From positions 31,272,253-31,336,252 of the forward strand of contig CM040087.1 of the NCBI GenBank assembly GCA_022496805.1: DNA of 64,000 nt. The letters run 5' to 3'. Numbering within the stretch: the first letter of the stretch is position 1; each line of letters opens with the position of its first letter. This document shows positions 22,989 through 37,544 of this stretch, one piece after another. The translations under genes were made by a program, and so were the position numbers. Source of the DNA: Pohlia nutans (Eukaryota > Streptophyta > Bryopsida > Bryales > Mniaceae). The notes beneath the pieces are model-generated. The model ran no database searches. It was not told the DNA's origin and worked only from the letters and a program-made list of their open reading frames with translations.

Positions 22989-24827
22989 AAGTGGTTACCC
23001 CATTCCCAAGTGAATAAGAAATACGGATATGAGACATTGATATTATTTAGTATTATTATTTTTTAGAGTTAGGCAAGAAGAAATAGATTCCCACACAAGT
23101 TAAAACATAATTTTTGGATGAAGAACGAATCAGTTGTAAATTTTCAAAGTTGAAGTATGACACATCCCATTCACATCACGTAGGTAGAGTTGTCTCTGTC
23201 TAAAATAGATTTTTATTGCACACACTAAAGATGCTTAAACCAACAACAATGAATCCATAACCACACTTACATATGTTAAATTAAGAAAGATAATGTGCAC
23301 AAGAGGTAAACAAATAAACATTGTTTATTATGTGACTTCCACCCAACCATAGAAGCGAGATATTGTCCAATGGACAATTATATCTCCTTCACCCACCAAG
23401 CCACACTTATAATTCTAGTACCGTCTGTCTACATACCTAGAATATGTACAGTGGGGTACCAATCAAAATGTCGTTTTCAAATTCGCAGTGAGAAAAATTT
23501 CAGTACTGCCAACTTTGAAAGCCTCCCGAGAGCTCAAAAACTGGTATTTTACCACGAAATTTCTACCAAAACATTATCTTTAAGAGAATTATATGTATGA
23601 CAAATTTCAAGGCCAAAAGATTCACCGAAAAATAGTTATTCAAAATCTACCAACATTGATAGTTTTTCACTACTGCCAACTTTGATAGCCTTCCAAAGAT
23701 TGAGTTTTTTTTTTTTTGCCATGAAATTCTTGGAACCAAAACCTCTTTTTGTTAATAACATATGATAAAAACTTCAAGGCCAAAAGATTAATAAAAAAAA
23801 AGATATTAACAATCTACCAACATGTGTAGTTGTTGGAAACAATGGGGGAAACTACACACATGTTGGTAGATTGTTAATATCTTTTTTTGTGTTAATTTTT
23901 TGGCCTTTAAATTTGGCATGAATGTTTTTATCATAAAGAGAATGTTGTGTCAAAAAATTCATGGTGAATAGACAATTTCTCAACCGTTGGGAGGGTGTCA
24001 AAGTTGGTAGCAAAGGTTCCAATGTCCCTTTGTCCCGTGGGCATCGGGTCATTGACATTACGAACGGACACTTTATTCACGCCGGCCCATTTCCTTGGGT
24101 TGGTGTTTCTATCTATCTTGGTAGCAAAGTTTCCCCCATTGTTTCCCACAACTACACATGTTGGTAGATTGTTAATATTTTTTTTGTATTAATCTTTTGG
24201 CCTTGAAATTTTCATCATATGTTATTAACACAAAGAGGTTCTGGTTCCAAGAATTTCATAGCAAAAACAAAATAACTCAATCTTTGGGAGGCTGTCAAAG
24301 TTGGCAGCAGTGAAAAACTACCAACGTTGGTAGATTTTAAATAACTATTTTTTGGTGAATCTTTTGGCCTTGAAATTTGGCACACATATAATTAACTTTA
24401 TTGATAATTCTTTGGTAAAAATTTCGTGGTAAAATACCAATTTTTGAGCTCTCGGGAGGCTTTCAAAGTTGGCAGTACTGAAATTTTTCTCACTGCGAAT
24501 TCGAAAACGACATTTTGATTGGTACCCCACTGTACATACTAACTAGACTATCACTTTGGTGTTCTAACTAACTTGGAGTTATAGACTCTTGGTCTATCAA
24601 TTCCCTCATAAGTAACTTAATTACCATATGAGTAACTTAGGCATAGACCCTTGGTCTATCAGTTCCCTCATGAGTAACTTAATTCCAACAACATATACTA
24701 AAACCAACAAAAGAGAACCCATTACCAATTGTAACTTATGCTACAACCAACATCATTGCAACATTGATTGCAAAAGATGACCCTAGCTGTTGGTTTAAGG
24801 CGCCACTTGGGAAGTGGGTAACCACCT
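22989..24827. mobile_element. TIR element, ends AGGTGGTTACCC, with nested element
   Basis: The left end reads AAGTGGTTACCCCATTCCCA and the right end, inverted, AGGTGGTTACCCACTTCCCA. Internal phrases near both ends (AACCAACAACAATGAATCC, CCATTACCAATTG) match the segment at 14303-14640, a second copy. The target site is unclear. The Tc1-like element 23449-24532 sits inside. There are no coding frames of note. Confidence 0.65.
23449..24532. mobile_element. Tc1/mariner-like foldback element, TA target site
   Basis: The long inverted arms (about 390 bp each) begin CAGTGGGGTACCAATC and are flanked by TA at 23447-23448 and 24533-24534. Shared arm phrases are CAGTACTGCCAACTTTGA and GAGCTCTCGGGAGGC in opposite orientations. 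The loop (about 23843-24120) repeats the phrase ACATGTTGGTAGATTG. The small frames are shadows of the arms. The family call rests on the TA site and CAGTG ends. Confidence 0.75.
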
Positions 24828-25893
24828 AAATTCATTTTGTGTGTGTTGAAAATTTCATCTTTAACATCATGTATATAGTTGTTGCTATGGTGCCTATAAC
24901 GCCTTCTAATTTTTGTAATTTTCTAATGTTTTTTTCTTACCGAAAAGATATGAATGAACATCTTTGTTTTAGAAAATGAACATTCTTTGTTTTGACCTAA
25001 AAAATTAGTGTTTAAGGGGAATTTTTTTTCCCTTAGCATTATTCACTAAAGTGTAGGTAGACTTGCAATGAAATTTGATGGTTGCTTTGCGAGTTTATGA
25101 AATCAACAAAAAGCTATATGTTAATTGTGCTTCTCGGTGCATAATTGGGTACTTCATTGGTGCTATTTGTGCATGAAATTGCACAAATGGGTACACTTGA
25201 GATTTGGGTGACCGTAGCTTGTTTCTAACCTAGGGAGAGGATGCTAATCATGAAGTCTTCCCGGAAGTCTTGGACTTGAAACCCTCTATACTTTATGACA
25301 ACTTTTTTACCACTTTTTTTTTATAACTCACTTGCTCGCTCACTTGAAATGTGGAACTCGGTCCTTTGAACTCTCTAAAATCTTGACTTTAGTGAGATAC
25401 TTCACCATAGAAATTGGCTCTTAGCATAGCCTGGGTTGTCAAATTACTCATGAAACAAACTTACGGAAGAAGCACCCATAACCGAAATCTTAAGCTTTCA
25501 AGCCTACATGCAAATAAATACTAGGAGTAGAACATAAATAGTAATTTTCCTTCATAGGAGAATAAAAGTTGATTATTGACTAAAAACAATAATTGGACTA
25601 TCCCAAGTCTATAAACATATGATTTCACAAAATCCTCCAAGTTGCTTCTTGAAATTGACTCTAATACAAGAAATATTGCAAGAAGTTGATTACTAGACAA
25701 ACATTTTTCCACAAGTGACTCTAAGTTTGGATGAGTTTGATTGTTAACCCTTACAAGTCAGTCTACATGTTGGATTTAGGTACATTGCGGGGCTTTTTTT
25801 TTGCACTGTAGTTGTGCTCCATGCATACAATGGAAGGTGATCCCTTCACATTTAGACCATTGTGACTGTGCCACGACATTGGAGTCATTAATT
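24828..25893. other. AT-rich intergenic DNA, no gene
   Basis: Only short frames are present and none has a recognisable motif. I see no inverted or tandem repeat in this stretch. Confidence 0.4.
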
Positions 25894-26333
25894 AGGGTCC
25901 CTAGAGGTTAGGGGCACCCGAATTTGATGTTGGGTATTGAAATTTGTAAACAAAATATGCTAAATTTAGTATAGTTTGCCATATATGCTCAAATTCGATG
26001 TAGATTTCCGCAATTCAAATGACAAACACCATTTTAGGGTCCCTAGAGGTTAAGAGCGTCCAATTTTTATATTGGATTCCAAAATCTGTAAACAAAAGTT
26101 GCTAAATTTAGCAAAATATGTTATACATATTCAAATTTGATGTAGATTTTCGCAATTTGAATGACAAACACCATTTTAGGGTATCTAAAGGTTGGGGGCA
26201 CCCGAATTTGATGTTGGGTTCTAAAAATTGTAAACAAAATCTGTTAAATTTAGCCAAGTTTGTCATACATGTTCAACTTTGATGTAGATTTACGCATTTT
26301 GAAAGACACACATCATGTTACGGCCCTTAGAGG
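25894..26333. repeat. Tandem array of about 140-bp units
   Basis: The phrase GGTCCCTAGAGGTTA or a variant recurs near 25896, 26038, 26179 and 26320. Between these points the units share ACCCGAATTTGATGTTGGGT and ATGTAGATTT and end ATGACAAACACCATTTTAGG. There are three full units and the start of a fourth. Confidence 0.85.
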
Positions 26334-26389
26334 TTAGAGTCATGACCATGCAAAGTGGGTACCGTTATTGCACATTCATTATGATAATC

Positions 26390-26531
26390 CACTAGTAGGA
26401 TTTTGGTCCTTTATAACTAGTCCTTTGTGACTTACATAATCCTTTTATGACTCAATTTTTTTTTTTAAAAGTCGTTTTGAATCATCTAACTTACAAAAGA
26501 CCAATTAAAATGGACCAAAATCCTACTAGTG
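26390..26531. mobile_element. CACTA-type MITE (142 bp) inside the left arm
   Basis: The terminal inverted repeats CACTAGTAGGATTTTGGTCC are perfect or nearly so. The flanking 3 bp are ATC (26387-26389) and ATT (26532-26534), consistent with a 3-bp duplication with one change. The right arm of the host element (about 29106-29120, inverted) has the uninterrupted sequence, so this insertion is younger than the inverted repeat. Confidence 0.85.
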
Positions 26532-27430
26532 ATTGATTATTCACCTTACACATAATAACTACATATATTCAATCCTACAATTGCATCATCGTTAATAATT
26601 TTTCTAGTTTATCCCAGATCGCTTCTAATATTATTTTTTATTAATCAAGCGTGATGTGAGCGATCACAATAGAAAATCATATGATACCACAAGATTTCAT
26701 CTTGTAATTCAAATTTCGTGAATCACAATAAAATGTTTGTGATACAACTTACCAAATCCGGACCTTAGAATATTTTTGGTTAAACTCTTTTTTAAATGAG
26801 TCAATCATAAACAATTCAACATGTGTAATATCTTTGATATACAAGATCTAGGAATCTCATAATTTAAACATTTTTTGTATTGAGTTTCAATTGATTCATA
26901 ATCGCAATCTAGAAATCAAAAAAAATAATCGAGAGAACATCATAATTTTCTCCAAATACAAAAATTTATAACTTTAAAACAATGTTGAAGTGATTCTCTT
27001 TGAAAATTTCTTCCCAGTGGAGTTTAACTTGAATTGACATAATTCAAATTATGTTGAAAAGTAGATTTAATGTGGTATTTTAAACTATTTTTCTATTTTT
27101 TCAAAAACATGTCTATTTGTTCTGGGCAACCTATTAGATTGGATCAGCCCTTTAAAATGGTAATTTGACTACGTAGGAGATAAAAATAAAGGTACAATTA
27201 TATATTCGCATATGTCTAGCTAGTTACTTGTCAAAATTCATATCATGATATTTAAGCAAATTGTAGCTAGTCACTTGTCGAACTTTATATCATGAAAATT
27301 ATGAGGAATGATTAAATACATAAAAAGTTCTACACCCTACTTATCCTAGGCGCCTAGCCACGACTAGCGGCCTTGCAGCAAATCTCAAGTCCCACAATTT
27401 GATTCTCAAGTCCGCATTCCAAATGCACTG

Positions 27431-27739
27431 GTGGAGGAATTGACAAACCCTCTCCAAAAAAACAGGCACTGGTATCGTCGACGATGCTGCCGCAACAAAG
27501 ATCTCATTTCTTCCGACGTGACTCATCGCGACAATTGTTTAGACAAGGAGGAGGTGACGATGGTGTATTGCAATAATCATTGCACAGATGTTGCTGACAA
27601 TAAGGGACAAGTTGAGGTGTCTTATCACAAATGCGAGGACGAGGTCTTCCACCTGGAAATGGAACTTGTCTCATTGCCGGAATATTGCCTTAGTCTTCAT
27701 CTATGTAGAGTTGATTTTGCAAAGAAGAAAGAAAAATAG
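27431..27739 (+). CDS. Hypothetical 102-codon frame in the centre of the long-inverted-repeat element
   Basis: This frame starts at the inner edge of the left arm and spans most of the unique centre. The predicted protein is rich in charged residues and has several Cys and His (RRRCCRNKD, YCNNHC, YHKCEDE) but matches no family I know. It may be a captured host fragment or chance. No upstream promoter or splice partner was identified. Treat it as unproven coding. Confidence 0.2.
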   Translation: MEELTNPLQKNRHWYRRRCCRNKDLISSDVTHRDNCLDKEEVTMVYCNNHCTDVADNKGQVEVSYHKCEDEVFHLEMELVSLPEYCLSLHLCRVDFAKKKEK

Positions 27740-28044
27740 AGCGCTAAGTGGGTAAGCAAGTTTGCAAAAGAATGTACAAACAAGTGCACTTGCATTGAAG
27801 GCTGAGGTTCAAATTATTATGTCATTATATGTGCAAGCTGCTCAGTAGGTTACCCATCACTACAAGGAGCTGGGTGTCTTAATTGACAAAACTTTGACAG
27901 AATTTTGTCAATTGTCTTGTCAATTACAAGACCCTGATTTGGTCACTTAATTGACAACTTTTTGTCGGTTCTATTATCAATTCGGACAAAATTACACCTT
28001 CTTCCCCTGCGCTTCATCGAGACTCCATATACGATGGCCTAGCC

Positions 28045-28200
28045 TCCGAGTAACCTTCTGAAGAGCACGGAAAACCGACTTGAAACCACGAAAAACGCCA
28101 CAAAAACCTACATCGAGGTTTCTCCGAGTAACCTTCTGAAGAGCACGGAAAACCGGCTTGAAACCACGAAAAACGCCACAAAAACCTACATCGAGGTTTC
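28045..28200. repeat. 78-bp direct repeat, two copies
   Basis: Two adjacent units with period 78 share CCTTCTGAAGAGCACGGAAA and AACGCCACAAAAACCTAC. The period is a multiple of three, so a minus-strand frame (28283-28014) carries a 26-residue repeat. I doubt it is coding because part of the frame lies in the inverted arm. Confidence 0.9.
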
Positions 28201-29145
28201 TCCTGCAACCACCGGTGCATTTGGAATGCCGACTTGAGAATCAAATTGTAGGACTTGAGATTTGTTGCGAGGCCGCTAGTCATGGCTAGGCGCCTAGGAT
28301 AAGTAGGGTGTAGAACTTTTTATGTATTTAATCATTCCTCATAATTTTCATGATATAAAGTTCGACAAGTGACTAGCCGCAATTTGCTTAAATATCATGA
28401 TATGAATTTTGACAAGTAACTAGCTAGACATATGCGAATATATAATTGTACCTTTATTTTTATCTCCTACGTAGTCAAATTACCATTTTAAAGGGCTGAT
28501 CCAATCTAATGGGTTGCCCAGAACAAATAGACATGTTTTTGAAAAAATAGAAAAATAGTTTAAAATACCACATTAAATCTACTTTTCAACATAATTTGAA
28601 TTATGTCAATTCAAGTTAAACTCCACTGGGAAGAAATTTTCAAAGAGAATCACTTCAACATTGTTTTAAAGTTATAAATTTTTGTATTTGGAGAAAATTA
28701 TGATGTTCTCTCGATTATTTTTTTTGATTTCTAGATTGCGATTATGAATCAATTGAAACTCAATACAAAAAATGTTTAAATTATGAGATTCCTAGATCTT
28801 GTATATCAAAGATATTACACATGTTGAATTGTTTATGATTGACTCATTTAAAAAAGAGTTTAACCAAAAATATTCTAAGGTCCGGATTTGGTAAGTTGTA
28901 TCACAAACATTTTATTGTGATTCACGAAATTTGAATTACAAGATGAAATCTTGTGGTATCATATGATTTTCTATTGTGATCGCTCACATCACGCTTGATT
29001 AATAAAAAATAATATTAGAAGCGATCTGGGATAAACTAGAAAAATTACTAACGATGATGCAATTGTAAGATTGAATATATGTAGTTATTATGTGTAAGGT
29101 GAATAGTCAATTATCATAATGAACATGCAATAACTGTACCACACT

Positions 29146-29579
29146 ACAAAAAGTGCATGACGGATGAGAAATTATGGATGAAATCTCTACATCGTCCAAA
29201 AAATGGACGCTCTGGGCTAATCTCGTGATCGGCTCCATCTCGTGATCGTGATCGGAGGCATGTAAAGTGGAGCTCGCCAGGTAGGATGAAATTAAGCTGA
29301 TGTGGACTGCTGACGTGACCCACGCACAGACACAGTACACCAACGACGACGACCCGGGAAGCACAAGCAAGGACTGCAAGTCTCCCGCACACTCTCAAGC
29401 TCCTTCACGCTGTCTCCCTCGCACTTCACCTCCGTTGTTGCATCATGGCGGCAATGCATCGTCGCTGCCCTTGTCTCCGTTAACGCCCCTGCTGTGGAGA
29501 TCATCGAGCTCTTTTTGGAATTATTTCTTTTGGTACAGCAGCGGGGAAGAAATTAAATTAAACAGACCGCAATATAATC
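29146..29579 (+). promoter_or_regulatory. MIRO 5' flank
   Basis: The first 70 bases (TGCATGACGGATGAGAAA, inverted) resemble the head of the family A TTAA element. From about 29220 the DNA is more GC-rich and is presumably the promoter and 5' leader of MIRO. Open frames here on both strands have no recognisable domains. Confidence 0.4.
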
Positions 29580-34496
<4,917 letters not shown>

Positions 34497-35226
34497 AGTC
34501 TTAGAAGAGAATGGAACATTGGATGATTTCGGATCTTAGGAACGGCTTAGAGAGGTACGAACAAGACCTTTTGGTCATAGAGTTGGTGAAAATGTATTGT
34601 TCCGAAGCCTGATTCTATCTGGAATGAGTGCTATCTGTAAGTCGACGATTCGCTGACAAATGAGCTTGGTTATTGAGTTTCTTATGTATCATTGAGGACT
34701 CCGATGTAAACAGTAGCCGAGGCGATGGGAATCCAGGCCACCATTATCAAAATAAAGAAGGGACATACCTACATGCCATCATGACCGCTCTTGACTTCAA
34801 GCTGAGAAAAATGCAACTGCTTGCTGTGAACAGCAAACAGCGACAGATATAACTTTATAGAACCTGCAATTTATCACCCTGGTCGGTGTGGCTTCCACAA
34901 AAAAAAACTTTACACTGTAGTTCTGGAATGCTGATGCCGTCATGCAGCAGGAAGAAGAGCAACAGCCTCCCCACCAAGGACAGCGGTAGAATCGTCCTTC
35001 TTGTAACAGTGAGTAGCGAAAGTGACCCTGTCATCCATGTCGAAAACCAAGCTACTTAGTTTTTGTAAGATTGTACAGAGCAGTCATAATCTTAACGAGG
35101 CCCTATAATCTACATAAGAGGAGCTAGGTTATAAGCCATAACCTACTCCAGGAAATGCGCAACAGATGTGTCCCTATATCAGTGGCTACACACTCAAGGT
35201 TTATTTTCCATAACTTCTTGAAGCTC
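34497..35226. other. Spacer between convergent MIRO and MaoC genes
   Basis: This 730-bp region presumably holds both 3' UTRs. No frame or repeat was recognised until the duplicated block that starts at 35242. Confidence 0.4.
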
Positions 35227-37544
35227 CTAGAACCAAGGCAATTTTAGAACTTTGAGACGAGAGTTTGGGGCTCTGCATTGCACACGCCTGAATTTGGAAA
35301 CAAATGACAGAATTGCACGCAGCTGAATTTCAGAGCTTAGTTAACCCTTAAAGAACAATGCAAGCCCCCGGGGCTTGGTTATATTTTGAGAGAATCTTGC
35401 TCATAACTTCTACTCCATTGCATCAATGGGGTTTTTTAAATGTCAAACCGAGCACCTTAGAGAGATCTATACTTCTTTAGAATAGAACCAAAGTAAACTT
35501 AAAATGGAATTTAAAAGAGATTTTGGGTGTGGTATCAGGAAAGCATATGTTGTTTAAGGGTTAAGGAAAAAGTACATCCTTGTGCAACTCAACAATAAAA
35601 GTAAAACCTTTGCCGCTTATGCAGCTCAACATGTACTATTATTTTCCACATCCAAGCTCCGCATTAGTACTACAACCCTCACAAGGTGGATACAAACTCT
35701 TCAAATCTTCCCCTACAAGGAAAATTCACCAGTCACATGTATTTTGCAGAAATGATGATGTTGAGTGATCACCTGTGGTGGCGTCGAAGCTTCTTGATGG
35801 CAATGAGACGAGAGTTTAGGGAACGAGAGTTTTTTAGAACTTTGAGACGAGAGTTTGGGGCTCTGCATTGCACACGCCTGAATTTGGAAACAAATGACAG
35901 AATTGCACGCAGCTGAATTTCAGAGCTTAGTTAACCCTTAAAGAACAATGCAAGCCCCCGGGGCTTGGTTATATTTTGAGAGAATCTTGCTCATAACTTC
36001 TACTCCATTGCATCAATGGGGTTTTTTAAATGTCAAACCGAGCACCTTAGAGAGATCTATACTTCTTTAGAATAGAACCAAAGTAAACTTAAAATGGAAT
36101 TTAAAAGAGATTTTGGGTGTGGTATCAGGAAAGCATATGTTGTTTAAGGGTTAAGGAAAAAGTACATCCTTGTGCAACTCAACAATAAAAGTAAAACCTT
36201 TGCCGCTTATGCAGCTCAACATGTACTATTATTTTCCACATCCAAGCTCCGCATTAGTACTACAACCCTCACAAGGTGGATACAAACTCTTCAAATCTTC
36301 CCCTACAAGGAAAATTCACCAGTCACATGTATTTTGCAGAAATGATGATGTTGAGTGATCACCTGTGGTGGCGTCGAAGCTTCTTGATGGCAATGACCTC
36401 CACTTGAGCACAGAGAGCATCGCCGACGAGAACAGGAGCTTTGAAATTCAAAGTCTGCGACACATACACAGCTCCATCCTACACACAGCGCTACTTTAGA
36501 TGATTCATTGCCAGGATTGAACCAAAAAAAAAAGTAAAAATTATTCTTCGTTATCAAAGACTGTAGATTGAAACCTGAATCTCTCAAACAACTTGCTGAT
36601 TAAGTAGTTCACCACATGTTACAAACTATAAGTTGAAGTTTACATTCAAACATTTTAAAAACTAAGATATGTGCACCCGTTATGAACAAGGCTTGCAAAA
36701 TGATCCCTATTTACACATCTTGAAGGTAAGATGACAAACACTGTGCATACTGAATGCACATACTTTACTCTAGGTTGGTTCCTTGTTTACTACTCCCTCT
36801 GTCCCAAAATTATTGTCCTAGTTTTTCGCAATTTTTTTTTTTGCAATATTTGTCCTATGTTTTATACTTCAAACGTGAGCTTTGTCCACTTCAAACAGGG
36901 TGACAACAAGAGTGACACAACAAGAGTGACACAAAAACTACATACTACTATTGCAGATAGACCATTTTTCGAGTACTGAGACAGTTTTTTTTGGCAAAAA
37001 AATGTGTTAAATTAAAACACGCCAAAAACTAGGACAATATCTTTGGGACGGAGGGAGTATCCCTTTTAGAATTGAAGGTGTATAGGTTTGCAATTCCTCA
37101 CTGATGAACTTGAGGGACTAGTGTTTCTCTGAGATCATCGAGTTTAGGTTCGCTCACAAAATGCGAGCCGATGATGGCTGGGAAGAGGCCAGCGTAGAGC
37201 ATGCCCTGCACAACTCGGCCGTGGAACCCCGCGGATCGAGCAGCAGCATCACATGTGTGGATGGGATTCGTGTCGCCGCAGAGCGACACATACGACGCAA
37301 CATCTTGCGTCGTGAAAGCACGTTCCATTTCGAATGTCTGCCCTTGTTGCAGCACCGCCGCAGATGCCACTGTCGAGACCCTGCGCCCTGCAAACAGGAA
37401 GCAGGAAAAAACATCCGCCAGAATTACACAAGCGCAATCGACAGGACAGATTGGTTTTCGAAATCGATCCAACAGAAAGCATATTCACTGACCTTGCGCA
37501 GCGAACCAAATTGATGCCAATGTGCTGCCTCGGATTGCAGTCAT
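35227..37544 (-). CDS. MaoC-type hydratase, probably mitochondrial 3-hydroxyacyl-ACP dehydratase
   Basis: The product likely dehydrates 3-hydroxyacyl-ACP in mitochondrial fatty acid synthesis (HTD2-like). Exons on the minus strand: 37544-37493, 37387-37158, 36478-36363, 35877-35773 and 35287-35227. Phases agree; 187 residues. Exon 1 encodes a Met-led, Arg/Ser/Ala-rich start with no acidic residue, a good mitochondrial presequence. The hydratase 2 motif is intact in exon 2: YVSLCGDTNPIH with the catalytic Asp and His, then GRVVQGML and AIIGSHF. Exon 3 continues DGAVYVSQTLNFKAPVLVGD. Exon 4 exists only because of a 590-bp tandem duplication and repeats the end of exon 3 (IAIKKLRRHH) in frame. 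The C-terminus after exon 3 does not show the usual DGEA-type ending, so the last exons are uncertain. Without exon 4 the protein would be 152 residues. A Stowaway MITE lies in intron 2. Confidence 0.8.
35242..35806. repeat. Tandem duplication, copy 1 (period 590 bp)
   Basis: This copy is essentially identical to 35832-36396, separated by a 25-bp filler (35807-35831) in which GACGAGAGTTT-like phrases recur. The unit spans the end of MaoC exon 3, the following intron with a 224-bp TTAA element, and the acceptor and body of the terminal exon. Confidence 0.95.
35341..35564. mobile_element. TTAA-flanked element (224 bp), family B
   Basis: It begins TTAACCCTTAAAGAACA and ends GTTGTTTAAGGGTTAA. 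The sequence GCAAGCCCCCGGGGCTTGG just inside the left end resembles the element at 58752-59097. A second copy at 35931-36154 arose through the 590-bp tandem duplication, not by transposition. Confidence 0.8.
35832..36396. repeat. Tandem duplication, copy 2
   Basis: This is the partner of 35242-35806. Near-perfect identity indicates a recent event. Copy 2 is the one joined to the full exon 3 (36363-36478). Confidence 0.95.
35931..36154. mobile_element. TTAA-flanked element, duplicate of 35341-35564
   Basis: This copy is identical to 35341-35564 and lies in the second copy of the tandem duplication. Confidence 0.8.
36793..37057. mobile_element. Stowaway MITE in MaoC intron 2
   Basis: The ends CTCCCTCTGTCCC and GGGACGGAGGGAG form an inverted repeat flanked by TA at 36791-36792 and 37058-37059, as in plant Stowaway elements (Tc1/mariner). 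The length is 265 bp. It is non-coding. Confidence 0.93.

Larger units (their letters stand above)
26355..29145. mobile_element. Long-inverted-repeat element (2.8 kb, arms about 0.93 kb)
   Basis: The left arm (about 26355-27437, including a 142-bp insertion) and right arm (about 28204-29145) are highly similar inverted copies. Shared phrases are AGTTCTACACCCTACTTATC, CTAGGCGCCTAG and GATGCAATTGTA. The roughly 770-bp centre contains a 102-codon plus-strand frame and a 78-bp direct repeat. Clear target duplications were not found, and the right flank resembles a fragment of the family A TTAA element. The element class is unknown. Confidence 0.8.

Noticed and set aside
28014..28283. Minus-strand frame with a 26-residue internal repeat
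   Set aside because: It spans the inner arm boundary of the long-inverted-repeat element and is explained by a 78-bp DNA repeat; there is no evidence of translation.
37161..37514. Plus-strand frames of 96-117 codons opposite the MaoC exon
   Set aside because: The minus strand encodes the conserved hydratase motif with proper splice sites; the plus frames are shadows.
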